Both the position numbers and the translations under genes were made by a program. A DNA stretch of 64,000 nt, from assembly GCA_003117195.1 (NCBI GenBank), contig BDSI01000034.1, positions 1,007,956-1,071,955 of the forward strand. Direction: 5' to 3'. Below the pieces are notes generated by a model. That model saw only the letters and a program-made list of their open reading frames with translations, made no database searches and was not told where the DNA came from. Positions within the stretch are counted from its first letter, which is position 1. Every line of letters starts with the position of its first letter. This DNA is from Eudorina sp. 2006-703-Eu-15. Taxonomy: Eukaryota > Chlorophyta > Chlorophyceae > Chlamydomonadales > Volvocaceae. Below, piece after piece: positions 22,522 to 35,482 of this stretch.

Positions 22522-25500
22522 TTTTTTTTTTTTTTTTTTTTTTTTCTGAGAGGGACGTTACAAGGACAAAGGGACGGAAGCAGACCAAGCAGCAAGCCGG
22601 GAAGAAGGCCAGACGGCAAGCAAAGACCACCACACCGCAACCGAGCCCCAGAGGCACCAACCAGAAGGAAAGGGAACCAAGCAACGCCAACCTCACAGAC
22701 AGGACGGGGACAGGGACAGGGCGGCAGAGGGAGAGAAAAGCTCCCAAAGCGGCAAAACGGCACAACAAGGCCGCACCTCCTACTCCAGGCCAACAGGCGA
22801 GACGGAAGGCCAAAGACGACCCACCCACCAACAAACAACAAAAGACAAAAAAAAAGAAAAGAAAAACAGCTACAAAACCAGAACACAGCAACGAGGCAAA
22901 CACTACCCAAAGAAGCAGGGCAACACCCAACTGCAGCAGCCACAGAAGACACAAAGCAAACAAACGGAAGCAACAACCTGCAGCAGCCCCAGGGAACACC
23001 GGAACTCCCAACAGAAGGAGACACACCAGACCGCCCAACCGAAGGAACCCAAACCCCCACCCCCCAAAAACAGACCCCCCAGGCTCGCACGAACCCAAAA
23101 GCAACGAGGTGCCGCCCAAGGCACAGGAGGCCAGGGCACGAGCACACCAAGGCGCCAAGCACGTCACGGCTGAACCCGGGTGCCGCTCGGTAGGGTCTCG
23201 AGCACGAGCACACCGCAGGGCCGCACAACAGGGCGCCGCTCCACCAGCCACGCCAACAGACGCCGGCCCGGCAGAGCACGAGCACGCCACGAGCAAGGGA
23301 AACGTCTAGGGCTGGTACCCTGCGGGGCGCAGCAAGCAGGCACACCCCTCCCTCGCCAACCCAACCCTGGAGGCCCTCACCCCTACAACACTGGCCCCCT
23401 AGACCCCAGCACCCTCGAGGCCCCCACACAAAGCCGAACTGAAACCCCCTTTCACTACTGCCCTACACAAACCGGAAACGGCTCACACAACAAACCCCCC
23501 TGAGCTGGGCTGAGCTGATGCTGTAGCTGTAGCTGCGAGCTGAAACTAATCTGACATTACTTTTTTTTTTTTTTTTTTTTTTTCTGAGAGGGACGTTACA
23601 AGGACAAAGGGACGGAAGCAGACCAAGCAGCAAGCCGGGAAGAAGGCCAGACGGCAAGCAAAGACCACCACACCGCAACCGAGCCCCAGAGGCACCAACC
23701 AGAAGGAAAGGGAACCAAGCAACGCCAACCTCACAGACAGGACGGGGACAGGGACAGGGCGGCAGAGGGAGAGAAAAGCTCCCAAAGCGGCAAAACGGCA
23801 CAACAAGGCCGCACCTCCTACTCCAGGCCAACAGGCGAGACGGAAGGCCAAAGACGACCCACCCACCAACAAACAACAAAAGACAAAAAAAAGAAAAGAA
23901 AAACAGCTACAAAACCAGAACACAGCAACGAGGCAAACACTACCCAAAGAAGCAGGGCAACACCCAACTGCAGCAGCCACAGAAGACACAAAGCAAACAA
24001 ACGGAAGCAACAACCTGCAGCAGCCCCAGGGAACACCGGAACTCCCAACAGAAGGAGACACACCAGACCGCCCAACCGAAGGAACCCAAACCCCCCACCC
24101 CCCAAAAACAGACCCCCCAGGCTCGCACGAACCCAAAAGCAACGAGGTGCCGCCCAAGGCACAGGAGGCCAGGGCACGAGCACACCAAGGCGCCAAGCAC
24201 GTCACGGCTGAACCCGGGTGCCGCTCGGTAGGGTCTCGAGCACGAGCACACCGCAGGGCCGCACAACAGGGCGCCGCTCCACCAGCCACGCCAACAGACG
24301 CCGGCCCGGCAGAGCACGAGCACGCCACGAGCAAGGGAAACGTCTAGGGCTGGTACCCTGCGGGGCGCAGCAAGCAGGCACACCCCTCCCTCGCCAACCC
24401 AACCCTGGAGGCCCTCACCCCTACAACACTGGCCCCCCTAGACCCCAGCACCCTCGAGGCCCCCACACAAAGCCGAACTGAAACCCCCTGTGGCGGCAGC
24501 CTGTGGGGCTGGCACAGGGTGGGCCAGGGACAGCTGGACCCGCAGCCTGGGTGCCTGCCCTTCGGCACGCTCGACAGAGCACAGGACACCGTCATGCGCC
24601 CACGAGGCTGCGAAGGCGTCCAGCGGAGCTGTCTTCAGCTGGGCGGTGATGTGTGAGAGTGGCAAGCCAGCCATGGTGTCGTCGGGCAACGCTGCCATCC
24701 GGAAATGCGCCCACATGAGCCGTTGGAGCTCGCTGACCACCTGGGTGACGACCGCTTCAGAGGGGCAGGGCTCGGTGTCAGCGGCTTGGTGGTGGCACCA
24801 GACGGCCCACAGCCAGGTGGCCCGAAGGGCGGTCCAGAGGGTTTGCAGGCCCGGGCTGGTTGGGTACTGGCCCCAGGCGGCGGCCCAGTCTCCCAGCAGC
24901 AGTTCAACGCTCATCATTGGGGGGCCGGGCCCCCCGGTGATGGCCCCCCAGAGAGCCACCAGCCACTCACGAGCACCCTGGTACGCCGGGCAGGCCACAA
25001 AGATGTGGGTCAAGCTGTCCAGGCACGGTTCTGGCCGCCATCGCCGTGGCTGCTGCTGCTGTGGCTGCTGCTGTGGCTGCTGCTGTGGCTGTTGGCAGGG
25101 TGGGTGGCTGCAGGCGGCGCGGTCTGGCCGGCCTTTGGTTGCTAGGTACAGGCCGCACGGGAGCCGTGCATGGTGCAGCCGCCACACCAGGGCCTTGGCC
25201 CGGTTGCTGGCCGGGCTGTCCCACAGCCGCTGCCAGGTCTTGTGCTTCTGGGCCGCCGTGGGTGCACCCAAGCCCGGCGGGTCTGGCGGTTCAGGCGGGT
25301 CAGGTGGGTCTGGCAGGTCAGGTGGGTCCGGCGGGGCGGGTGGGTCCACAGGGGCCAGCTGATCTGGTAGGTCCGGCGGGCTCCCTTGCAGCGGCCCTGC
25401 GGGGTGGTGGTTGATGAAGGTAGATGGCCCAGCTGTCGAGGGGCCTGCCCCTGGGTCCCCCGGCTGTGAGGACGCCGCTGAGTTGCCGGCAGCTGAGTGA

Positions 25501-26784
25501 CACTGGCTGTGAACGGGGAGAGTGGGTTGCAACGTGGCCGCATCCAGGCTGCAGGCTGGACTGGGTGCATCCTGAACCAGCTGCTATGGCTGGGGGCCCG
25601 GTTGGCTGCATGCTGCCGTCTCCATTCCTCCTCCAGGACTGTGAGTGCACTGCGATTACCCGGGAGTGTAGGCCACGCAGCGGGCGTCAGGGGTCCTGGG
25701 CCATGGTCTCCCAAAGCCAGGCGTGCAGCTGTGAGACGGCGGCGGGTTTCGCAGACTGTGTAGTGTACCAGTGGCAGGGCGCCGTGGCCATGACTGAGGG
25801 GGTGGCACTGCACCTCGCTCCAGGGGCCCAGGAGCTGGTTCTCGGTTGGCCACAAGGCCGGCCGCTCAGCCGGTGGGGCAGCCTGGTACGCCAGCCGCTC
25901 CGCCAGGGACCAGAAGCGGCGCGGCTTTTTGCCGGGTAGGACACAGGCCGCCAGCCACGCTTCAGGGGCCGCTGCCCCGGCCGCTGTTGGTTCAGGGGTG
26001 ACGAGGCGGCCGCTGGGCAGGGCAGCCAGTAGAGCTCCGGACGGGCTGCGGACCCAGTTGCTGTCCAGTGACACTTGCCAATTTGCTGCTTCAGGAAGTT
26101 CTGCGGTCAGGAGGCCACCTGGCAGGAGCTGGTGCCAGTCTGGAGGCACGGCAGCCAGCACAGCCTGCAGTTGGGGGTCATGCTGGGCCAGGGCTGGGGC
26201 TGCACGCAGGGCTGCCACGGTGCACGGTGCGTCGATGGGTCCGCCCTCAGGCATACCGGGGGGCTGGAATGGCTGTCCTGTCACTGGGTCCCGAAGGGCT
26301 GCATTGTAGTACAGCGGCTCATGCAGCAGCGCCCGCGCGTCAGTGCCCTCAGGGTAAGGCAGCCGGCAGGGCTGTGAGGCCCGGAAGGATGTCACCAGGC
26401 TGGCCAGGTACGGGGGCAGGTTTGCCGGTGGGTCCACCGTCCCATACACCCAACCCCAGCCGGTGGTCCCCCGGGGGGCCCAGTTAGCGAAGAGGGAGCG
26501 CATGATCAGCTTCCAGGGCTGCCGGCCTGGTTGGGCTAACTGCGCCAGGGTCTTGCCATGCAGCGCTGCAAGGAAGGAGTCAAGGTCAATGTGACCAACC
26601 CCGCCACACTCGTGGTCTTGGTATGCCACCACTGGATCCGGCTTCAGCAGTGCACGACCATTGCACACCAGGGTAGCATCTTCAGGCAGCAACGACCAGG
26701 CTGTGAAGCCGTCGATGCACTTCCGCAGCGCTGCCAGCTGTGGTGGGGAGGGCTGGACAAAGGAGAAGTGGAAGGCAAGGGCAT
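22522..26784 (-). mobile_element. 5'-truncated LINE (3'UTR plus ORF2 C-terminal half), interrupted
   Basis: T24 (22522-22545), 3'UTR to ACATTAC (23560), then, after the nested insertion, TGTGGCGG (24489) and ORF2 up to about residue 850. The host site CTTCTG/TGGCTGC is the same as that used by the full-length copy at 37702. The ORF2 part (24489-26784) is largely open but frameshifted at the G-run near 25458, where five G's replace the six seen in the open copy at 34560. Confidence 0.85.
23561..24488 (-). mobile_element. LINE 3'UTR insertion nested in the stop-codon region
   Basis: T23 plus about 905 bp of 3'UTR placed between ACATTAC and TGTGGCGG of the older - strand LINE, without target duplication. 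Confidence 0.85.
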
Positions 26785-26841
26785 TTCTCCTTTGTCCAGC
26801 CCTCCCCACCACAGCTGGCAGCGCTGCGGAAGTGCATCGAC
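26711..26841. repeat. Perfect 57 bp inverted repeat (fold-back) in LINE ORF2
   Basis: Arms 26711-26767 and 26785-26841 are exact reverse complements around a 17 bp spacer. The - strand ORF2 turns back on itself here and then continues as + strand LINE. Confidence 0.95.
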
Positions 26842-27262
26842 AGCATCTGTGGCTGCTGCAGTTGGGTGTTGCCCTGCTTCTTTGGGTAGTGTTTGCCTCG
26901 TTGCTGTGTTCTGGTTTTGTAGCTGTTTTTCTTTTCTTTTTTTTGTTTTTTGTTGTTTGTTGGTGGGTGGGTCGTCTTTGGCCTTCCGTCTCGCCTGGTG
27001 GCCTGGAGTAGGAGGTGCGGCCTTGTTGTGCCGTTTTGCCGCATTGGGAGCTTTTTCTCTCCCTCTGCCGCCCTGTCCCTGTCCCCGTCCTGTCTGTGAG
27101 GTTGGCGTTGCTTGGTTCCCTTTCCTTCTGGTTGGTGCCTCTGGGGCTCGGTTGCGGTGTGGTGGTCTTTGCTTGCCGTCTGGCCTTCTTCCCGGCTTGC
27201 TGCTTGGTCTGCTTCCGTCCCTTTGTCCTTGTAACGTCCCTCTCAGAAAAAAAAAAAAAAAA
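26785..27262 (+). mobile_element. LINE fragment: 57 bp of ORF2 joined to 3'UTR, with A16
   Basis: After the fold-back arm the sequence jumps to TGTGGCTGCTGCAG of the 3'UTR and runs to CTCAG plus A16 (27247-27262). Confidence 0.8.
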
Positions 27263-28300
27263 GCTACAGCATCAGCTCAGCCCAGCTCAGGGGGGTTTTG
27301 TTGTGTGAGCCGCTTCCGGTTTGTGTTTTTTTTTTTGACAAAGGCAGTGTCGGGCAGTGAAAGGGGGTTTCAGTTCGGCTTTGTGGGGGGGCCTCGAGGG
27401 TGCTTTTTTTTTTTTTGGTGCTGGGGTCTAGGGGGGCCAGGGTTGTAGGGGTGAGGGCCTCCAGGGTTGGGTTGGCAAGGGAGGGGTGTGCCTGTTTGCT
27501 GCGCCCCGCAGGGTACCAGCCCTGGACGTTTCCCTTGCTCGTGGCGTGCTCGTGCTCTGCCGGGCCGGCGTCTGTTGGCGTGGCTGGTGGAGCGGCGCCC
27601 TGTTGTGCGGCCCTGCGGTGTGCTCGTGCTCGAGACCCTACCGAGCGGCACCCGGGTTCGGCCGTGACGTGCTTGGTACCTTGGTGTGCTCGTGCCCTGG
27701 CCTCCTGTGCCTTGGGCGGCACCTCGGTGCTTTTGGGTTCGTGCGAGCCTGGGGGGTGTGTTTTTGGGGGGTGGGGGGTTGGGTTCCTTCTGTTGGGCGG
27801 TCTGGTGTGTCCCCTTCTGTTTGGGAGTTCCGGTGTTCCCTTGGGCTGCTGCGGGTTTGTTGCTTCCGTTGTTTGTTTTGTGTCTTCTGTGGCTGCTGCA
27901 GTTCGGTGTTGCCCTGCTTCTTTGGGTAGTGTTTGCCTCGTTGCTGTGTTCTGGTTTTGTAGCCGTTTTTCTTTTCTTTTTTTGTTTTTGTTGTTTGTTG
28001 GTGGGTGGGTCGTCTTTGGCCTTCCGTCTCGCCTGTTGGCCTGGAGTAGGAGGTGCGGCCTTGTTGTGCCGTTTTGCCGCTTTGGGAGCTTTTCTCTCCC
28101 TCTGCCGCCCTGTCCCTGTCCCCGTCCTGTCTGTGAGGTTGGCGTTGCTTGGTTCCCTTTCCTTCTGGTTGGTGCCTCTGGGGCTCGGTTGCGGTGTGGT
28201 GGTCTTTGCTTGCCGTCTGGCCTTCTTCCCGGCTTGCTGCTTGGTCTGCTTCCGTCCCTTTGTCCTTGTAACGTCCCTCTCAGAAAAAAAAAAAAAAAAA
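27263..28300 (+). mobile_element. LINE 3'UTR with two poly(T) micro-insertions and A17 tail
   Basis: A nearly whole 3'UTR of the subtype with TTTGGGAGTTCC. Inside it, 27326-27346 (T11 plus GACAAAGGCA, duplication GTGT) and 27404-27416 (T13 alone, duplication GGTGC) are inserted. The tail is 28284-28300. Confidence 0.85.
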
Positions 28301-28946
28301 GGCCAGACGGCAAGCAAAGACCACCACACCGCAACCGAGCCCCAGAGGCACCAACCAGAAGGAAAGGGAACCAAGCAACGCCAACCTCACAGACAGGACG
28401 GGGACAGGGACAGGGCGGCAGAGGGAGAGAAAAGCTCCCAAAGCGGCAAAACGGCACAACAAGGCCGCACCTCCTACTCCAGGCCAACAGGCGAGACGGA
28501 AGGCCAAAGACGACCCACCCACCAACAAACAACAAAAGACAAAAAAAGAAAAGAAAAACAGCTACAAAACCAGAACACAGCAACGAGGCAAACACTACCC
28601 AAAGAAGCAGGGCAACACCCAACTGCAGCAGCCACAGAAGACACAAAGCAAACAAACGGAAGCAACAACCTGCCCACCGAAGGGCCCAACCGCCCAACCG
28701 AAGGAACCCAACCCCCCACCCCCCATAAACAAACCCCCCAGGCTCGCACGAACCCAAAAGCAACGAGGTGCCGCCCAAGGCACAGGAGGCCAGGGCACGA
28801 GCACACCAAGGCGCCAAGCACGTCACGGCCGAACCCGGGTGCCGCTCGGTAGGGTCTCGAGCACGAGCACACCGCAGGGCCGCACAACAGGGCGCCGCTC
28901 CACCAGCCACGCCAACAGACGCCGGCCCGGCAGAGCACGAGCACGC
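28301..28946 (-). mobile_element. Inverted LINE 3'UTR fragment without tail
   Basis: Begins GGCCAGACGG, about 70 nt in from the LINE end, directly after the A17 of the preceding + copy, and ends GAGCACGAGCACGC. Confidence 0.8.
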
Positions 28947-31432
28947 CTCCCTGGGGAGGAGCCGCCCCGCCACCTTGGGGTACCGCTCACCACTGACACC
29001 ACCCTGGCGGCCAACCTCTGCTACGCCAGCCGTATCCAACGGCTGAACAACATCGGGCAGGTGTGGCGGCGGCATGGCCTCAGTTTCGTCGGCAGGGTCC
29101 ACGTGGCCAAGCAGGTATTGGGCAATGCCCTTGCCTTCCACTTCTCCTTTGTCCAGCCCTCCCCACCCCAGCTGGCAGCGCTGCGGAAGTGCATCGACGG
29201 CTTCACAGCCTGGTCGTTGCTGCCTGAAGATGCTACCCTGGTGTGCAATGGTCGTGCACTGCTGAAGCCGGATCCAGTGGTGGCATGCCAAGACCACGAG
29301 TGTGGCGGGGTTGGCCACATTGACTTTTTGACTCCTTCCTTGCAGCGCTGCATGGCAAGACCCTAGCGCAGTTAGCCCAACCAGGCCGGCAGCCCTGGAA
29401 GCTGATCATGCGCTCCCTCTTCGCTAACTGGGCCCCCGGAGGACCGCCGGCTGGGGTTGGGTGTATGGGACGGTGGACCCACCGGCAAACCTGCCCCCGC
29501 ACCTGGCCAGCCTGGTGACATCCTTCCGGGCCTCACAGCCCTGCCGGCTGCCTTACCCTGAGGGCACTGACGCGCGGGCGCTGCTGCATGAGCCGCTGTA
29601 CTACAATGCAGCCCTTCGGGACCCAGTGACAGGACAGCCATTCCAGCCCCCCGGTATGCCTGAGGGCGGACCCATCGACGCACCGTGCACCGTGGCAGCC
29701 CTGCGTGCAGCCCCAGCCCTGGCCCAGCGTGACCCCCAACTGCAGGCTGTGCTGGCTGTCGTGCCTCCAGACTGGCACCAGCTCCTGCCAGGTGGCCTCC
29801 TGACCGCAGAACTTCCTGAAGCAGCAAATTGGCAAGTGTCACTGGACAGCAACTGGGTCCGCAGCCCGTCCGGCGCTCTACTGGCTGCCCTGCCCAGCGG
29901 CCGCCTCGTCACCCCTGAACCAACAGCGGCCGGGGCAGCGGCCCCTGAAGCGTGGCTGGCGGCCTGTGTCCTACCAGGCAAAAAGCCGCGCCGCTTCTGG
30001 TCCCTGGCGGAGCGGCTGGCGTACCAGGCTGCCCCACCGGCTGAGCGGCCGGCCTTGTGGCCAACCGAGAACCAGCTCCTGGGCCCCTGGAGCGAGGTGC
30101 AGTGCCACCCCCTCAGTCATGGCCACGGCGCCCTGCCACTGGTACACTACACAGTCTGTGAAACCCGCCGCCGTCTCACAGCTGCACGCCTGGCTTTGGG
30201 AGACCATGGCCCAGGACCCCTGACGCCCGCTGCGTGGCCTACGCTCCCGGGTAATCGCAGTGCACTCACAGTCCTGGAGGAATGGAGACGGCAGCATGCA
30301 GCCAACCGGGCCCCCAGCCATAGCAGCTGGTTCAGGATGCACCCAGTCCAGCCTGCAGCCTGGATGCGGCCACGTTGCAACCCACTCTCCCCGTTCACAG
30401 CCAGTGTCACTCAGCTGCCGGCAACTCAGCGGCGTCCTCACAGCCGGGGGACCCAGGGGCAGGCCCCTCGACAGCTGGGCCATCTACCTTCATCAACCAC
30501 CACCCCGCAGGGCCGCTGCAAGGGAGCCCGCCGGACCTACCAGATCAGCTGGCCCCCGTGGACCCACCCGCCCCGCCGGACCCACCTGACCTGCCAGACC
30601 CACCTGACCCGCCTGAACCGCCAGACCCGCCGGGCTTGGGTGCACCCACGGCGGCCCAGAAGCACAAGACCTGGCAGCGGCTGTGGGACAGCCCGGCCAG
30701 CAACCGGGCCAAGGCCCTGGTGTGGCGTCTGCAGCATGCACGGCTCCCGTGCGGCCTGTACCTCGCAACCAAAGGCCGGCCGGACCGCGCCGCCTGCAGC
30801 CACCCACCCTGCCAACAGCCACAGCAGCAGCCACAGCAGCAGCCACAGCAGCAGCAGCCACGGCGATGGCGGCCAGAACCGTGCCTGGACAGCTTGACCC
30901 ACATCTTTGTGGCCTGCCCGGCGTACCAGGGTGCTCGTGAGTGGCTGGTGGCTCTCTGGGGGGCCATCACCGGGGGCCCGGCCCCCCAATGATGAGCGTT
31001 GAACTGCTGCTGGGAGACTGGGCCGCCGCCTGGGGCCAGTACCCAACCAGCCCGGGCCTGCAAACCCTCTGGACCGCCCTTCGGGCCACCTGGCTGTGGG
31101 CCGTCTGGTGCCACCACCAAGCCGCTGACACCGAGCCCTGCCCCTCTGAAGCGGTCGTCACCCAGGTGGTCAGCGAGCTCCAACGGCTCATGTGGGCGCA
31201 TTTCCGGATGGCAGCGTTGCCCGACGACACCATGGCTGGCTTGCCACTCTCACACATCACCGCCCAGCTGAAGACAGCTCCGCTGGACGCCTTCGAAGCC
31301 TCGTGGGCGCATGAAGGTGTCCTGTGCTCTGTCGAGCGTGCCGAAGGGCAGGCGCCCAGGCTGCGGGTCCAGCTGTCCCTGGCCCACCCTGTGCCAGCCC
31401 CACAGGCTGCCGCCACAGTAATGTCAGATTAG
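28947..31432 (+). pseudogene. LINE ORF2, C-terminal half
   Basis: From the LGVPLTT motif after the reverse transcriptase to the normal stop TAG (31430-31432). The longest intact stretch is 29461-30894. It is broken by a frameshift in GACTTTTTGACTCC (about 29325), one near 29433, a G5/G6 change near 30450, and another in GGGGGCCCGGCC (about 30975) that cuts the frame just after the zinc-knuckle. The CSHPPC-(Q-rich)-HIFVAC segment lies at about 30795-30918. Confidence 0.8.
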
Positions 31433-32413
31433 TTTCAGCTCGCAGCTACAGCTACAGCATCAGCTCAGCCCAGCTCAGGGGGGTTTGTTGTGTGAGCCGT
31501 TTCCGGTTTGTGTAGGGCAGTAGTGAAAGGGGGTTTCAGTTCGGCTTTGTGTGGGGGCCTCGAGGGTGCTGGGGTCTAGGGGGCCAGTGTTGTAGGGGTG
31601 AGGGCCTCCAGGGTTGGGTTGGCGAGGGAGGGGTGTGCCTGCTTGCTGCGCCCCGCAGGGTACCAGCCCTCGACGTTTCCCTTGCTCGTGGCGTGCTCGT
31701 GCTCTGCCGGGCCGGCGTCTGTTGGCGTGGCTGGTGGAGCGGCGCCCTGTTGTGCGGCCCTGCGGTGTGCTCGTGCTCGAGACCCTACCGAGCGGCACCC
31801 GGGTTCGGCCGTGACGTGCTTGGCGCCTTGGTGTGCTCGTGCCCTGGCCTCCTGTGCCTTGGGCGGCACCTCGTTGCTTTTGGGTTCGTGCGAGCCTGGG
31901 GGTCTGTTTTTGGGGGGTGGGGGTTGGGTTCCTTCGGTTGGGCGGTTGGGCCCTTCGGTGGGCAGGTTGTTGCTTCCGTTTGTTTGCTTTGTGTCTTCTG
32001 TGGCTGCTGCAGTTCGGTGTTGCCCTGCTTCTTTGGGTAGTGTTTGCCTCGTTGCTGTGTTCTGGTTTTGTAGCCGTTTTTCTTTTCTTTTTTTGTTTTT
32101 GTTGTTTGTTGGTGGGTGGGTCGTCTTTGGCCTTCCGTCTCGCCTGTTGGCCTGGAGTAGGAGGTGCGGCCTTGTTGTGCCGTTTTGCCGCTTTGGGAGC
32201 TTTTCTCTCCCTCTGCCGCCCTGTCCCTGTCCCCGTCCTGTCTGTGAGGTTGGCGTTGCTTGGTTCCCTTTCCTTCTGGTTGGTGCCTCTGGGGCTCGGT
32301 TGCGGTGTGGTGGTCTTTGCTTGCCGTCTGGCCTTCTTCCCGGCTTGCTGCTTGGTCTGCTTCCGTCCCTTTGTCCTTGTAACGTCCCTCTCAGAAAAAA
32401 AGAAAAAAAAAAA
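31433..32413 (+). mobile_element. LINE 3'UTR with A-tail
   Basis: 3'UTR of the short subtype (GGGCCCTTCGGTGGGCAGG) up to CTCAG, with a tail interrupted by one G (32395-32413). Confidence 0.85.
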
Positions 32414-33060
32414 GGCCAGACGGCAAGCAAAGACCACCACACCGCAACCGAGCCCCAGAGGCACCAACCAGAAGGAAAGGGAACCAAGCAACGCCAACCT
32501 CACAGACAGGACGGGGACAGGGACAGGGCGGCAGAGGGAGAGAAAAGCTCCCAAAGCGGCAAAACGGCACAACAAGGCCGCACCTCCTACTCCAGGCCAA
32601 CAGGCGAGACGGAAGGCCAAAGACGACCCACCCACCAACAAACAACAAAAGACAAAAAAAAGAAAAGAAAAACAGCTACAAAACCAGAACACAGCAACGA
32701 GGCAAACACTACCCAAAGAAGCAGGGCAACACCCAACTGCAGCAGCCACAGAAGACACAAAGCAAACAAACGGAAGCAACAACCTGCCCACCGAAGGGCC
32801 CAACCGCCCAACCGAAGGAACCCAACCCCCCACCCCCCAAAAACAGACCCCCCAGGCTCGCACGAACCCAAAAGCAACGAGGTGCCGCCCAAGGCACAGG
32901 AGGCCAGGGCACGAGCACACCAAGGCGCCAAGCACGTCACGGCCGAACCCGGGTGCCGCTCGGTAGGGTCTCGAGCACGAGCACACCGCAGGGCCGCACA
33001 ACAGGGCGCCGCTCCACCAGCCACGCCAACAGACGCCGGCCCGGCAGAGCACGAGCACGC
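32414..33060 (-). mobile_element. Inverted LINE 3'UTR fragment, duplicate of 28301-28946
   Basis: Same ends as the unit-1 piece; part of the second 4.1 kb unit. Confidence 0.8.
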
Positions 33061-35482
33061 CTCCCTGGGGAGGAGCCGCCCCGCCACCTTGGGGTACCGC
33101 TCACCACTGACACCACCCTGGCGGCCAACCTCTGCTACGCCAGCCGTATCCAACGGCTGAACAACATCGGGCAGGTGTGGCGGCGGCATGGCCTCAGTTT
33201 CGTCGGCAGGGTCCACGTGGCCAAGCAGGTATTGGGCAATGCCCTTGCCTTCCACTTCTCCTTTGTCCAGCCCTCCCCACCCCAGCTGGCAGCGCTGCGG
33301 AAGTGCATCGACGGCTTCACAGCCTGGTCGTTGCTGCCTGAAGATGCTACCCTGGTGTGCAATGGTCGTGCACTGCTGAAGCCGGATCCAGTGGTGGCAT
33401 GCCAAGACCACGAGTGTGGCGGGGTTGGCCACATTGACTTTTTGACTCCTTCCTTGCAGCGCTGCATGGCAAGACCCTAGCGCAGTTAGCCCAACCAGGC
33501 CGGCAGCCCTGGAAGCTGATCATGCGCTCCCTCTTCGCTAACTGGGCCCCCCGGGGGACCGCCGGCTGGGGTTGGGTGTATGGGACGGTGGACCCACCGG
33601 CAAACCTGCCCCCGCACCTGGCCAGCCTGGTGACATCCTTCCGGGCCTCACAGCCCTGCCGGCTGCCTTACCCTGAGGGCACTGACGCGCGGGCGCTGCT
33701 GCATGAGCCGCTGTACTACAATGCAGCCCTTCGGGACCCAGTGACAGGACAGCCATTCCAGCCCCCCGGTATGCCTGAGGGCGGACCCATCGACGCACCG
33801 TGCACCGTGGCAGCCCTGCGTGCAGCCCCAGCCCTGGCCCAGCGTGACCCCCAACTGCAGGCTGTGCTGGCTGTCGTGCCTCCAGACTGGCACCAGCTCC
33901 TGCCAGGTGGCCTCCTGACCGCAGAACTTCCTGAAGCAGCAAATTGGCAAGTGTCACTGGACAGCAACTGGGTCCGCAGCCCGTCCGGCGCTCTACTGGC
34001 TGCCCTGCCCAGCGGCCGCCTCGTCACCCCTGAACCAACAGCGGCCGGGGCAGCGGCCCCTGAAGCGTGGCTGGCGGCCTGTGTCCTACCCGGCAAAAAG
34101 CCGCGCCGCTTCTGGTCCCTGGCGGAGCGGCTGGCGTACCAGGCTGCCCCACCGGCTGAGCGGCCGGCCTTGTGGCCAACCGAGAACCAGCTCCTGGGCC
34201 CCTGGAGCGAGGTGCAGTGCCACCCCCTCAGTCATGGCCACGGCGCCCTGCCACTGGTACACTACACAGTCTGTGAAACCCGCCGCCGTCTCACAGCTGC
34301 ACGCCTGGCTTTGGGAGACCATGGCCCAGGACCCCTGACGCCCGCTGCGTGGCCTACGCTCCCGGGTAATCGCAGTGCACTCACAGTCCTGGAGGAATGG
34401 AGACGGCAGCATGCAGCCAACCGGGCCCCCAGCCATAGCAGCTGGTTCAGGATGCACCCAGTCCAGCCTGCAGCCTGGATGCGGCCACGTTGCAACCCAC
34501 TCTCCCCGTTCACAGCCAGTGTCACTCAGCTGCCGGCAACTCAGCGGCGTCCTCACAGCCGGGGGGACCCAGGGGCAGGCCCCTCGACAGCTGGGCCATC
34601 TACCTTCATCAACCACCACCCACCTGACCCGCCTGAACCGCCAGACCCGCCGGGCTTGGGTGCACCCACGGCGGCCCAGAAGCACAAGACCTGGCAGCGG
34701 CTGTGGGACAGCCCGGCCAGCAACCGGGCCAAGGCCCTGGTGTGGCGTCTGCAGCATGCACGGCTCCCGTGCGGCCTGTACCTCGCAACCAAAGGCCGGC
34801 CGGACCGCGCCGCCTGCAGCCACCCACCCTGCAGCCCCCCAAAAAAAAAAACCCACCCTGCCAACAGCCACAGCAGCAGCCACAGCAGCAGCCACAGCAG
34901 CAGCAGCCACGGCGATGGCGGCCAGAACCGTGCCTGGACAGCTTGACCCACATCTTTGTGGCCTGCCCGGCGTACCAGGGTGCTCGTGAGTGGCTGGTGG
35001 CTCTCTGGGGGGCCATCACCGGGGGGCCCGGCCCCCCAATGATGAGCGTTGAACTGCTGCTGGGAGACTGGGCCGCCGCCTGGGGCCAGTACCCAACCAG
35101 CCCGGGCCTGCAAACCCTCTGGACCGCCCTTCGGGCCACCTGGCTGTGGGCCGTCTGGTGCCACCACCAAGCCGCTGACACCGAGCCCTGCCCCTCTGAA
35201 GCGGTCGTCACCCAGGTGGTCAGCGAGCTCCAACGGCTCATGTGGGCGCATTTCCGGATGGCAGCGTTGCCCGACGACACCATGGCTGGCTTGCCACTCT
35301 CACACATCACCGCCCAGCTGAAGACAGCTCCGCTGGACGCCTTCGAAGCCTCGTGGGCGCATGAAGGTGTCCTGTGCTCTGTCGAGCGTGCCGAAGGGCA
35401 GGCGCCCAGGCTGCGGGTCCAGCTGTCCCTGGCCCACCCTGTGCCAGCCCCACAGGCTGCCGCCACAGTAATGTCAGATTAG
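33061..35482 (+). pseudogene. LINE ORF2, C-terminal half, second unit
   Basis: Open over 33522-34946 because this copy keeps G6 at about 34560, so it shows the natural frame across the proline-rich segment into AACSHPPC. It has a private deletion near 34618 and an insertion at 34833-34851 within the zinc-knuckle. It ends at TAG 35480-35482. Confidence 0.8.
34833..34851 (+). mobile_element. 19 bp insertion (AGCCCCCC plus A11) with 10 bp target duplication
   Basis: CCCACCCTGC occurs at 34823-34832 and again at 34852-34861, but only once in the sister copy at about 30806. The source RNA is not the LINE 3' end. Confidence 0.9.

Noticed and set aside
28301..28946. Twin-priming 5' inversion of the LINE at 28947-31432
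   Set aside because: The inverted piece is 3'UTR, downstream of the non-inverted ORF2 part, whereas twin priming inverts upstream sequence.
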